A DNA stretch of 37,901 nt from Bacteroidales bacterium (GTDB taxonomy: Bacteria; Bacteroidota; Bacteroidia; Bacteroidales; GWF2-38-335): assembly GCA_016936815.1 (NCBI GenBank), contig JAFGXD010000168.1:1-37901 (forward strand), written 5' to 3'. The notes beneath the pieces were generated by a model. The model was given only the letters and a program-made list of their open reading frames with translations, searched no databases and had not been told where the DNA came from. This document shows positions 27,464 through 36,812 of the stretch, piece by piece. The position numbers and the translations under genes are program-made. Within the stretch, counting starts at the first letter, position 1. Each line of letters begins with the position of its first letter.

Positions 27464-27493
27464 GGTTTTTTCTTAGACCATAAAAATACAAAA

Positions 27494-28216
27494 TTATTTC
27501 TTCAAATTAGCAATTGCAAGAATAATTCCTAATGCTACACCTAAAACTGCTGCAAAAACTATTCTGTATTCTCCCGGCAGAAGAAAAGTTATTGTGTGCA
27601 TCGGGATCCAGAAAAACGGAATAGTTTTCTTAAAAACAAAGTTCCATTGAACCTTCCAGTTTAGCGCAGGGAAAATTTCTTTATATTTTATTGGTGAAAG
27701 AAATCCTGAAACAGTTCCGCCGTTGTTAATAATATGCGTATCGGTTATTTTGTGTAAGGTCATAAATACCGGTGCAAAAATTAGGTTTAGCAAAATGCTT
27801 ATTGAAAAAGCAGAAAGCAATCTTTCAACACCCAGATTATTTTCGAAAGCGGCCAGAATATCAGTCTGTTGCATTGAAGCAATTGAATTATTTACACCAA
27901 CAAATTTTTCCAAAACAACGGGGGAGCCCACCGAAAAAACCACAAAAGCGATTTGAATTCCAACACCAAGAATTCCCCAAACAATTGCTCGGGGTATTAA
28001 TCCGAAACCTTTGTAGGAATATATTCCTTTGGTAATTCTAAGGCCAATACATTCACCCAAAGTTGCCAAAATTGCAAATTTCAAAAAGCTTGTCGCTGCC
28101 CAGTATTTAGAATTAAAAAGAAAATCTTTGTGATAATCGGCTAAAAAGTCGAATGGCAAAAATGTTAAAATAATTACAAGAAGTAATCCTGCAAACGCAA
28201 AATCCTGTTTTTTCAT
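27494..28216 (-). CDS. Integral membrane protein, possibly Mpv17/PMP22-like
   Basis: Several hydrophobic segments; C-terminal WNFVFKKTIPFFWIPMHTITFLLPGEYRIVFAAVLG resembles the Mpv17 C-terminal motif. Confidence 0.5.
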   Translation of the reverse strand: MKKQDFAFAGLLLVIILTFLPFDFLADYHKDFLFNSKYWAATSFLKFAILATLGECIGLRITKGIYSYKGFGLIPRAIVWGILGVGIQIAFVVFSVGSPVVLEKFVGVNNSIASMQQTDILAAFENNLGVERLLSAFSISILLNLIFAPVFMTLHKITDTHIINNGGTVSGFLSPIKYKEIFPALNWKVQWNFVFKKTIPFFWIPMHTITFLLPGEYRIVFAAVLGVALGIILAIANLKK

Positions 28217-28222
28217 GGAATT

Positions 28223-28840
28223 TTATTTTACTATTTTTAGTTTTGGAGCTTCAGTGGCTTTAGAAACAATTCTTATAAAAGAGCCAAGCAATTCATAGGC
28301 AATAGAAAGTTCTTCGCCATCGAAAGAATCTTCCAAGGAAAGTATTTCCTGATTAAGGTAATTCTCAAGTTCAGGTTGCGTACCGAACATGCTTTCCATT
28401 AAGTCTTCCATTTTGTGTTTTTTAACAAAGGCTAACACAGCTTCTTCCGAAACTTGCATTGCCTCGGCCATTTCCTTGTTAAATTTTTCTATGGCAAGAA
28501 TTTGTTTTTCCTCATCTTCTTCTTTTGAAACGCCAAGTTTTTCAAGAATCTCATAATGGGTTTTTTCCTCATCTTCGTCAACCTGATCAATAACTTTTTC
28601 ATCTATTTGTGGAATATTGCCATTACCCTGTTTAAAAGCAAGATAAATAATATACGACAATTCTGTTATTTCGTCTTCAAGTTCAGGATCTAATTCAAAG
28701 TCTTCATACATATCGTGCATATAGGAAACCAAAATCGGTTGTTCTTTTGCAAATTTCATAAAAACTGCTTCAATAGTATTTTCGTCTATTTCTTCCCAAA
28801 TTTTTAGAGCTTCATTAATGTGTTTTTCATTTATTTTCAT
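28223..28840 (-). CDS. Uncharacterised acidic soluble protein
   Basis: Complete 205-aa ORF, very Glu/Asp-rich, mainly helical-looking; only 6 nt from the downstream membrane-protein start. Confidence 0.65.
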   Translation of the reverse strand: MKINEKHINEALKIWEEIDENTIEAVFMKFAKEQPILVSYMHDMYEDFELDPELEDEITELSYIIYLAFKQGNGNIPQIDEKVIDQVDEDEEKTHYEILEKLGVSKEEDEEKQILAIEKFNKEMAEAMQVSEEAVLAFVKKHKMEDLMESMFGTQPELENYLNQEILSLEDSFDGEELSIAYELLGSFIRIVSKATEAPKLKIVK

Positions 28841-28895
28841 AATAATAATGTTTTTGCTTACCGTTTATTTTTATTGGCGGCTAGCGATTAATAAT

Positions 28896-30953
28896 TTATT
28901 TTTCTATTCTAATTCTTGCGTCAACTGCAACAACTTTATCTGCTTTTCCCAGAAGTGGATTTAAATCCATTTCAAAAATTTCCGGAGCTACTGAAACTAA
29001 GGTCGATACACGAGATACAATTTCGGCAAACATAGCCTCGTTAACAGGTTCCTGACCTCTAACGCCTTTTACAATACCATAGCTTTTCAAACCTTTAATC
29101 ATTTCCAGAGCAGATTCGCTGCTAATTGGGGCAATTCCGGTTTTTACGTCTTTTAGAACTTCAATAAAAATTCCTCCAAGACCGCAAAGCACTAAGTGTC
29201 CGAATTTTTCTTCCCTCTTAGCTCCAACAAAGAGCTCAACTCCGCTAAGCATGGGCTGAAGCAGAATGGCCGTAGTGTCTTTAATCTGAATCATTCTATC
29301 GAATTCGGAAGCAACAATTTTAGGATCTTTTACATTAAGAACCACTCCACCAACATCTGATTTATGAACTGGACCAACAACCTTCATAACAACAGGATAG
29401 CCAAGTTTTGCTGCTTGTTCTACCGCATCTTCTCTGGTAGTAACAACAGCTTCGCCGGCACGACAAATACCTGCAGCATCTAGCAATTGTTGTACTTTTT
29501 CGGGACTAAGATATCCGTTTTCAGCCTCATCAATTATTTTTCTAATGCCCTGCTTGTCGTTTTCCGGAAGCTTTATTGTTTCGGGTTCGGGTTTAGCAGT
29601 ATTTACAATCTTGCAAAGGGCATTTCCAAAAACCACCTCATCGGGGAAATTAATTCTGCCTTTTGCCAAAAAATGAGCAATTTCGTCTTTAACATTTATA
29701 ACCGATGGCAAAATGGGGTAAATTGGCTTTTTACAGATTTTCATTTTTTCGTGGAGCAGGTCGTAAACATCGTAAACCTCAAAAAGACCCGGGCTTCCAA
29801 AAATTACTGCCATTGCATCAATATTTGGGAAGTCGTTTTCGCAGGCATCAATAATGTGTCCCAGTTGTTCGGCAGTTCCGGTAGCCAAGAAATCTATTGG
29901 GTTTGCCACCGACGATCCGGGAAAAAGTTTTTCAAGAAGTTCATCGGCTTTTTTTCCTTCAATATGAGGAACTGAAAGTCCGCCATTAGAGAGAGAATCG
30001 GTTAGCATTACAGCCGGACCGCCCGCATGAGTAATAATAGCAATATTTTTTCCGCTTAATTCCTTATGCATAAAAATTGAAGCAACGGTAGCCAATTCTT
30101 CTCTTCCTGAGCATCTAACAATCCCCGCTTTTTTAAACAGCGCATCAACAGCCGAATCGGAGCTTGCAAGTGCACCTGTATGACTAGATGCAGCACGGCT
30201 TCCGGCTTCTGAACTTCCCGATTTTACCGCAGCAATTTTGCAACCTTTTCTTATTAGTGAAGAAGCGTGTTTTAGCAACATTTCGGGCTTATTAATGCTT
30301 TCCATATAAAGAAGCTTAACACTACTACTTATTTTGGGGTCGTAATTTTCGTCCCAGTATTTTACAATTTCTTCAACTCCTAGCTGGGCTGAATTTCCAA
30401 CAGAATAAACAGAAGCAAAGGTTAGTCCTTTTGGCATTCCTGCTTCCATAATAAACACGGCAGTTGCTCCCGAACCCGATGCAAAATCAACACCTTTAGA
30501 ATCCAGTTTTGGAATAGGAGTTGTAAAAACACCGTTGTAAACAGGATTAAGAACGCCAATACAATTTGGGCCGATAAGACAACCATCAACTGAATTTATT
30601 GTTTCAACAATTTGTTTTTCAAGTAAGGCACCTGCATGGTTTTCTTCGCTAAAACCGGCAGAAAGAATAATAAAACCTCTTGTGTTTTTCTTTTTTGCAA
30701 GAATTTCAACCGTTTCAAGACAAAACTTTGCCGCAATGGCAATAATGGCAAGGTCAACCTGAGGTAAACCTTCGGGCGATTGATATGCTTTAATTCCTTG
30801 AACTGAATCTTGTTTTGGATTTACAACATACAAATTACCATTGAAATTGCCATCAATAAGGTTTTTAAGAACTTTTCCGCCCGGCGATTTAATATTATCT
30901 GTACCGCCAACAACAACAATACTTTTAGGATTTATAAGCGCTTGATTAATCAT
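28896..30953 (-). CDS. ADP-forming acyl/acetyl-CoA synthetase (fused CoA-binding/ligase + ATP-grasp)
   Basis: INPKSIVVVGGTDNIKSPGGKVLKNL; IGPNCIGVLNP; SHTGALASSDSAVDALFKKAG; ATP-grasp region LGYPVVMKVVGPVHKSDVGGVVLNV. Confidence 0.93.
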   Translation of the reverse strand: MINQALINPKSIVVVGGTDNIKSPGGKVLKNLIDGNFNGNLYVVNPKQDSVQGIKAYQSPEGLPQVDLAIIAIAAKFCLETVEILAKKKNTRGFIILSAGFSEENHAGALLEKQIVETINSVDGCLIGPNCIGVLNPVYNGVFTTPIPKLDSKGVDFASGSGATAVFIMEAGMPKGLTFASVYSVGNSAQLGVEEIVKYWDENYDPKISSSVKLLYMESINKPEMLLKHASSLIRKGCKIAAVKSGSSEAGSRAASSHTGALASSDSAVDALFKKAGIVRCSGREELATVASIFMHKELSGKNIAIITHAGGPAVMLTDSLSNGGLSVPHIEGKKADELLEKLFPGSSVANPIDFLATGTAEQLGHIIDACENDFPNIDAMAVIFGSPGLFEVYDVYDLLHEKMKICKKPIYPILPSVINVKDEIAHFLAKGRINFPDEVVFGNALCKIVNTAKPEPETIKLPENDKQGIRKIIDEAENGYLSPEKVQQLLDAAGICRAGEAVVTTREDAVEQAAKLGYPVVMKVVGPVHKSDVGGVVLNVKDPKIVASEFDRMIQIKDTTAILLQPMLSGVELFVGAKREEKFGHLVLCGLGGIFIEVLKDVKTGIAPISSESALEMIKGLKSYGIVKGVRGQEPVNEAMFAEIVSRVSTLVSVAPEIFEMDLNPLLGKADKVVAVDARIRIEK

Positions 30954-31162
30954 GAAATTGGTTTATAATTTTGTTATTATTAATAAATTAAAGAAACTAT
31001 TGAAAGTAAAAGTTGAATTTTAACAACAATTCTTTCGTTTCAAAAATATAAAAATAAAGGTTTCAAACCTGATTAAAATGAAATATTTTATCTTTAATTA
31101 TGAATATTTGGGAGAACGATACGGTTAAAGATTGATTCATTTTTTTTCTTGCAGAGACTAAT

Positions 31163-31170
31163 TATCTTTG
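31163..31170 (+). promoter_or_regulatory. Candidate -7 element (TATCTTTG) for ABC-F gene
   Basis: TATCTTTG 24 nt upstream of the ATG; no clear -33 element. Confidence 0.4.
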
Positions 31171-31193
31171 CGGCTTATTAATAAAATATACAG

Positions 31194-32825
31194 ATGATTT
31201 CAATAGATGGCCTGGGGGTAGAATTTGGCGGAACCACACTTTTTAAAGATATTTCCTTTGTGGTAAACGATAAAGACCGTATTGCTCTAATGGGAAAAAA
31301 CGGAGCAGGAAAATCAACTTTGCTTAAAATTATTGCCGGCGCACAAAAACCAAATCTTGGAAGAGTCTCCGCTCCCAAAGATGCTGTTATTGCTTATCTT
31401 CCTCAACATTTAATGACCGAAAACAAAAGAACGGTTTTCGATGAGGCTTCACAGGCTTTTCAAGAAATAATTGCATTACAAACTGAAATAGAAGAACTTA
31501 ACAACCAACTTTCTGTTAGAACCGATTACGAATCTGAAGAATATTTTAATATTATTGAAAGGGTTTCTGCGCTTAGCGAAAAACTCTATGGCAACGGCGA
31601 TTTTAATGTAGATGAAAACGTTGAAAAAATATTGCTTGGCCTTGGATTTCTTAGAAGCGATTTTCAAAGATTAACAGAGGAATTTAGCGGAGGATGGAGA
31701 ATGAGAATAGAATTGGCTAAAATTCTTCTTAGAAATCCCGACCTTATTCTGCTCGACGAACCTACAAATCATCTTGATATAGAATCTGTTCAATGGCTTG
31801 AAGATTTTCTTGTTAATAGCGCTAAAGCTGTAATAATTATTTCTCACGACAGAGCTTTTGTAGATAATATAACCAACAGAACTATTGAAGTTACAATGGG
31901 AAGAATTTACGATTACAAAGTAAATTATTCTAAATATCTTGAATTAAGGAAAGACCGAAGGGAACATCAGCAAAAGGCCTACGACGAGCAACAAAAAATG
32001 ATTGCCGAAACGGAAGTATTTATTGAACGATTTAAAGGAACTTATTCAAAAACTCTTCAAGTGCAATCCAGAGTTAAGATGCTTGAAAAGCTAGAATTAG
32101 TTGAGGTTGACGAGATTGACACCTCACATCTTAGGCTGAAATTTCCACCTGCCCCGCGCTCTGGCTCCTATCCTGTTATTGCAGATGGTGTTACTAAAAA
32201 ATATGACGAACATATTGTATTTGCAAATGCCTCTCTAACCATTAATCGTGGAGAAAAAGTGGCTTTTGTTGGTAAAAACGGCGAAGGAAAATCTACCATG
32301 ATTAAGGCAATTATGGGCGAAATTGAATTCGAAGGAAATCTAAATCTGGGACATAATACCATGATTGGATATTTTGCCCAAAATGAAGCATCTTTACTCG
32401 ACGAATCTTTAACAGTTTTTCAAACAATTGATGATGTTGCAAAAGGCGATATTAGAACAAAAATAAAGGATATGCTTGGTGCTTTTATGTTTGGAATTAA
32501 CGATTGGGACAAAAAAGTTAAGGTCCTTTCCGGTGGCGAAAGAACAAGATTGGCAATGATAAAACTTCTGCTTGAACCTGTAAATCTATTAATCCTCGAC
32601 GAACCAACTAACCATTTGGATATGAGAACAAAAGACATTCTAAAACAAGCTCTTTTGGATTTTGATGGAACTTTAATTCTGGTTTCCCACGATAGAGATT
32701 TTCTCGATGGAATGGTTAGCAAAGTTTATGAATTTGGCAATAAAAAGGTTAAGGAGCATCTAGAAGGAATAAAAGAATTTCTGGCAAGAAAAAAAATGGA
32801 GCAACTTAAAGAATTGGAAAGGTAA
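31194..32825 (+). CDS. ABC-F family ATP-binding cassette protein
   Basis: Two ABC modules: GKNGAGKSTLLK...FSGGWRMRIELAKILL...LLDEPTNHLD and GKNGEGKSTMIK...LSGGERTRLAMIKLLL...LILDEPTNHLD. Confidence 0.96.
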   Translation: MISIDGLGVEFGGTTLFKDISFVVNDKDRIALMGKNGAGKSTLLKIIAGAQKPNLGRVSAPKDAVIAYLPQHLMTENKRTVFDEASQAFQEIIALQTEIEELNNQLSVRTDYESEEYFNIIERVSALSEKLYGNGDFNVDENVEKILLGLGFLRSDFQRLTEEFSGGWRMRIELAKILLRNPDLILLDEPTNHLDIESVQWLEDFLVNSAKAVIIISHDRAFVDNITNRTIEVTMGRIYDYKVNYSKYLELRKDRREHQQKAYDEQQKMIAETEVFIERFKGTYSKTLQVQSRVKMLEKLELVEVDEIDTSHLRLKFPPAPRSGSYPVIADGVTKKYDEHIVFANASLTINRGEKVAFVGKNGEGKSTMIKAIMGEIEFEGNLNLGHNTMIGYFAQNEASLLDESLTVFQTIDDVAKGDIRTKIKDMLGAFMFGINDWDKKVKVLSGGERTRLAMIKLLLEPVNLLILDEPTNHLDMRTKDILKQALLDFDGTLILVSHDRDFLDGMVSKVYEFGNKKVKEHLEGIKEFLARKKMEQLKELER

Positions 32826-32843
32826 AATCTTTTCTTAACTTTG
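32814..32843 (+). promoter_or_regulatory. Candidate promoter for Cache/PAS kinase operon (TTG-N19-TAACTTTG)
   Basis: TTG 32814-32816, 19-nt spacer, TAACTTTG 32836-32843; overlaps the 3' end of the ABC-F gene. Confidence 0.5.
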
Positions 32844-32870
32844 AAAACCTTATTCCCAAAGAAGTAATTT

Positions 32871-34958
32871 GTGGCAAGAAACTATATCATATCAATAAAA
32901 ATAAGGCTCTTTCTGCCGGTTGCAATTATTATCTTGCTTGTAATTTTGTTTGCAACAATTTTTTCGGCAAGAACGTCTATCGAAACTGTTCAATCACAAA
33001 TAGAACACAATTTGGTTCAGCAAGTTACAACAATTAGTAAGATGTTTGAACGTGAAAAAACTCTAAAAACTGAAAAAGTCAACCGAAGTCTCAAAATCCT
33101 CCACGATTATTTTTTTTCACAAAAACTAAGCTTTTCACAAAAATCAGATACTCTAACAGCAATTAATCAGGAAACCGGTGAAAATGTTATTATTCCTGTT
33201 AATTTTTGGTATATAGATAACGACCTTTTGAACAGCTCAACTTATTTAGTCGACAAGCTAACTGAGCTAACAGGTGGTACTGTAACAATTTTTCAAAAAA
33301 CAAATTTAGGATTGCTTAGGATTTCAACCTCAGTAGTTGATTCTGCCGGCAAGAGAGCAATAAACACATTTATCCCCAAAAATTCTAAAGTCTGTAAAGC
33401 TGTTTTTGAGGGTGAAAAATACTTCGGTAGAGCTTTTGTGGTTGACGATTGGTATGTTACTGCTTATGAACCAATTATAATTAACGATACTGTTGTTGGT
33501 GCAATTTACGTTGGAAACAAGGAAAAAGATCTTGACGAGTTAAGAAAGATTCTAAGACAACTGGAATTTGGAATATCAGGTTATGCTTTTGTTTTCGATA
33601 ACCAGGGAAAAATGATTATTCACCCCAGAATTGAAGGTCAGAACTGGAAAGACTCTTCTCTTTTCAAAGAATTTACAAAAAATGAAAAAGGAATTGTAAA
33701 CTATAATTTCGAAGGTAAAAATAAAACTGCGGCATATATATACAATTCAGATTTTGAAATTTATATAGCCGCTGCAGTTGTTGACGATGAGGAATCTAGA
33801 GGAATGATTGGAAAAATTGTTTTTTCTTCTTCAATTATTGGAATTATAGCAATAATGGTAATGCTTATTCTGCTTTACCTTTTTACCGCCGACAGAATCC
33901 GCAAATTTCTTAAAAAACTCGAAACATCCAACAAAAAACTTGTTTCTGCCAAAGAAGCTCTTAAACAATCTGAAGAAAGATTTCAGAAGCTTTTCGATAG
34001 CACTGGCGATGATATTTTTGTAACAGATTCAACAGAAAGAATTATTGAAGTCAACCAGTCAACTTGTTCTAATTTAGGCTTTTCAAAAGAAGAACTTATT
34101 GGCCTTAAAATGAGCGATATAAAGACTCCAAAATATGCCCCTAAAGTTCACGAAAACAGAGAAATAATTTATAAACTTGGCACTTATACATTCGAATCGG
34201 AGCATGTTAGCAAAGACGGGAAAATTATTCCTGTGGAAATTACCAGTAGAGTTGTAAATTACAAAAACGAAAGACTAATACTTAGCGTTGCAAGAAATAT
34301 TGGTGTTAGAAAGGAAATGGAGCGAACTATACTTACAGCCGTAATTAGAGCCGAAGAAAAAGAAAGAGAGCGTTTTGCAAAAGATATGCACGATGGAATT
34401 GGCCCATTGCTTTCAACAATTAAGCTTTATGTAAACGAGCTTCAAAGCGAAACAATGGACAGGGAAGAAAGAAAAAAATTTGTTGAAACCAGCAACGAAA
34501 TTATTGATGAAGCTATTTCATCCACAAGAACGATTTCTAATAACCTTATGCCGCGAACTATTCATAAATACGGGCTTATTCGTGCAATGGATTCTTTTTG
34601 CGAAAAAGTCAACAAAGCAAATGCAGTAAATATCGATTTCCGTTATTCAAATATTGAAAGAATTGACAATAATTTAGAATTAATTCTTTTTAGAGTAATT
34701 ACTGAACTTATTAATAACACTCTAAAACATGCTAAAGCAAGTGTAATTAATATTAATCTTTCAAGAATTGAAAATAAAATTAACCTAAACTTTTCCGATA
34801 ACGGAATAGGTTTTAATGTTGAAGAAATAGTGGATTCAGATCATAAGGGAATGGGGTTAAAAAACATAGTTTCAAGAATAAAATCAATTAACGGTATTTA
34901 TAATTTCGACTCCGAAGAAGGCAAAGGTTTTGCCATTAAAGTTGAAATAGAACTCTAA
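32871..34958 (+). CDS. Cache + PAS sensor histidine kinase (HisKA_3/HATPase_c); GTG start
   Basis: N-terminal TM, Cache-type FGISGYAFVFDNQGKMIIHPRIEGQNW, second TM, PAS LFDSTGDDIFVTDSTERIIEVN, H-box RERFAKDMHDGIGPLLSTIKL, ATPase DNGIGFNVEE...GMGLKNIVSRI. Confidence 0.93.
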   Translation: MARNYIISIKIRLFLPVAIIILLVILFATIFSARTSIETVQSQIEHNLVQQVTTISKMFEREKTLKTEKVNRSLKILHDYFFSQKLSFSQKSDTLTAINQETGENVIIPVNFWYIDNDLLNSSTYLVDKLTELTGGTVTIFQKTNLGLLRISTSVVDSAGKRAINTFIPKNSKVCKAVFEGEKYFGRAFVVDDWYVTAYEPIIINDTVVGAIYVGNKEKDLDELRKILRQLEFGISGYAFVFDNQGKMIIHPRIEGQNWKDSSLFKEFTKNEKGIVNYNFEGKNKTAAYIYNSDFEIYIAAAVVDDEESRGMIGKIVFSSSIIGIIAIMVMLILLYLFTADRIRKFLKKLETSNKKLVSAKEALKQSEERFQKLFDSTGDDIFVTDSTERIIEVNQSTCSNLGFSKEELIGLKMSDIKTPKYAPKVHENREIIYKLGTYTFESEHVSKDGKIIPVEITSRVVNYKNERLILSVARNIGVRKEMERTILTAVIRAEEKERERFAKDMHDGIGPLLSTIKLYVNELQSETMDREERKKFVETSNEIIDEAISSTRTISNNLMPRTIHKYGLIRAMDSFCEKVNKANAVNIDFRYSNIERIDNNLELILFRVITELINNTLKHAKASVININLSRIENKINLNFSDNGIGFNVEEIVDSDHKGMGLKNIVSRIKSINGIYNFDSEEGKGFAIKVEIEL

Positions 34959-34969
34959 TACAATAAATT

Positions 34970-35617
34970 ATGTATGAACAAATTAAAATAATAATAGTTG
35001 ACGATCACGAGATTTTTCGTAACGGATTAAAAATGGTTTTGGGTAAACTAAAACATATTCGTGTTATTGCAGAAGCATCTAATGGAAAAGAGTTTTTGGA
35101 TATTCTTAACGACCATAAACCGGATATTGTTCTTTTAGATATTGAAATGCCGGTTCTAAACGGAATTGACGCTGCTGAACAGGCTCTTAAAATGTATCCA
35201 AATCTTAAAATTGTAGCTCTTACAATGTTTAACGAAGACGATTACATTCAAAGCATGATAGATGTTGGCGTTAAGGGCTTTCTAATAAAAAACATCAATA
35301 AAGAAACTCTGGATAAAGCCATTCAAACGGTTATGAACGGAGGCAATTACTATTCTGAAGAATTATTCGATTATTTTACTAAACAAATTTCCCGCGAGGA
35401 AAAAGTTGTTAAAGAGGATATTGGTTTAACCAGAAGAGAAAAGGAGATTTTGCAACTTCTTTGTGAAGGACTTAGTAACAAGGAAATAGCAGATATTTTG
35501 TTTGTAAGTGAACGAACAATTGTTGGTCACAAAACCAATTTGCTTTCAAAAACCGGCTGTAAGAACACCCTAAGTCTTATGTCTTATGCCATAAAGAAAA
35601 AGCTTGTTGTTATTTAG
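34970..35617 (+). CDS. LuxR/NarL-family response regulator
   Basis: IIIVDDHEIFRNGL; IVLLDIEMPVLNG; LTRREKEILQLLCEGLSNKEIADILFVSERTIVGHKTNLL. Confidence 0.95.
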   Translation: MYEQIKIIIVDDHEIFRNGLKMVLGKLKHIRVIAEASNGKEFLDILNDHKPDIVLLDIEMPVLNGIDAAEQALKMYPNLKIVALTMFNEDDYIQSMIDVGVKGFLIKNINKETLDKAIQTVMNGGNYYSEELFDYFTKQISREEKVVKEDIGLTRREKEILQLLCEGLSNKEIADILFVSERTIVGHKTNLLSKTGCKNTLSLMSYAIKKKLVVI

Positions 35618-35756
35618 TGTCTGCAAGAAAACTCCGATAACTTCCCTTGTTCTCGAAGTTTTCTTATCAGCCACTCTAGAAAATAGTTAATTTTCTTAAT
35701 AAGACTTTTTAGAATTACAAATTCTTACATGCTAACCGCATACATTATAAAATTTA

Positions 35757-35764
35757 TATATTTG
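35757..35764 (+). promoter_or_regulatory. Candidate -7 element (TATATTTG) for fabD
   Basis: TATATTTG 23 nt before the ATG at 35788; no clear -33. Confidence 0.4.
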
Positions 35765-35787
35765 CAGTAAATTTTAAAACTAATATT

Positions 35788-36675
35788 ATGAAAGCATACG
35801 TTTTTCCGGGTCAGGGCGCACAGTTTGTAGGAATGGGTAAAGATATGTACCAGCAATCTGCTTTGGCAAAAGAATTATTCGAAAAGGCAAATGAAATTCT
35901 TGGATTTAGAATTACTGATTTAATGTTCGAAGGTACCGATGAAGATTTAAAGCAAACAAAAGTTACTCAGCCTGCTATTTTTCTTCATTCAGTAATACTT
36001 GCAAAAACTTTGGGAGATAGTTTTAAACCCGAAATGGTGGCAGGACATTCCTTAGGCGAATTTTCCGCTTTAGTTGCAAACCAGGCACTTTCTTTTGAAG
36101 ATGGACTGGTTTTGGTTTCGAAAAGAGCAATGGCAATGCAAAAAGCCTGCGAAGCTGAACCTTCTACAATGGCTGCAATTTTAGGTCAAGACGACGATGT
36201 TGTGGAAAAAGCACTTTTGGAGATTGATGAAATTGTTGTACCGGCTAACTACAACAGTCCGGGTCAGCTCGTTATTTCAGGCTCTATTAAAGGAATTGAT
36301 ATGGCTATTGAAAAACTTACTGCTTTGGGGGCAAAAAGAGCCATGAAACTTCCGGTTGGTGGGGCATTTCATTCGCCATTAATGAATCCGGCAAAAATTG
36401 AACTTGCAGAAGCAATTAACAGTACAAAATTTTCAAACCCTATTTGTCCTGTTTACCAAAACTATCTTGCTTTACCATTTACTAATCCTGAAGATATTAA
36501 GACAAATCTTATAGCTCAGTTAACCGGACCGGTTAAATGGACACAAACCGTAATAAAAATGCTGGCAGATGGTGCAACATCTTTTACTGAATGCGGCCCC
36601 GGCAAAGTTTTACAAGGATTAATCAAAAAAGTAGATCGTCAAATTCCCGCCGAATCTGCTGAGTTTATCGCCTAA
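35788..36675 (+). CDS. fabD: Malonyl-CoA:acyl carrier protein transacylase
   Basis: VFPGQGAQFVGMGKDMY; VAGHSLGEFSALVA; KLPVGGAFHSPLMNPA. Confidence 0.96.
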   Translation: MKAYVFPGQGAQFVGMGKDMYQQSALAKELFEKANEILGFRITDLMFEGTDEDLKQTKVTQPAIFLHSVILAKTLGDSFKPEMVAGHSLGEFSALVANQALSFEDGLVLVSKRAMAMQKACEAEPSTMAAILGQDDDVVEKALLEIDEIVVPANYNSPGQLVISGSIKGIDMAIEKLTALGAKRAMKLPVGGAFHSPLMNPAKIELAEAINSTKFSNPICPVYQNYLALPFTNPEDIKTNLIAQLTGPVKWTQTVIKMLADGATSFTECGPGKVLQGLIKKVDRQIPAESAEFIA

Positions 36676-36699
36676 AACAAACTCTATTTAGATAAATTG

Positions 36700-36722
36700 A
36701 GCCCCGTTTTGGGGCTTTTTTT
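36700..36722 (+). terminator. Rho-independent terminator after fabD
   Basis: AGCCCC-GTTTT-GGGGCT followed by a T run. Confidence 0.92.
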
Positions 36723-36763
36723 GTTTAAAACAAAATTCAATTCACAATAATTCCTAATCAATA

Positions 36764-36794
36764 TTGCGATTGTCATATACATAATATATTTTTG
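36764..36794 (+). promoter_or_regulatory. Candidate promoter for dprA (TTG-N20-TATTTTTG)
   Basis: TTG 36764-36766, 20-nt spacer, TATTTTTG 36787-36794; 19 nt before the ATG. Confidence 0.6.
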
Positions 36795-36812
36795 CGTTCG
36801 AAAACAAATATA

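Noticed and set aside
29487-29975. 162-aa plus-strand ORF
   Set aside because: Antisense to the ADP-forming acyl-CoA synthetase; low-complexity Phe/Asn/Lys composition, no domain signature.
35625-35668. Nested inverted repeats (AAGAAAACT/AGTTTTCTT, AACTTC/GAAGTT) after the second LuxR regulator
   Set aside because: Probably an A/T-rich terminator, but the alternative pairings and lack of a clean U-tract keep it below the reporting threshold.
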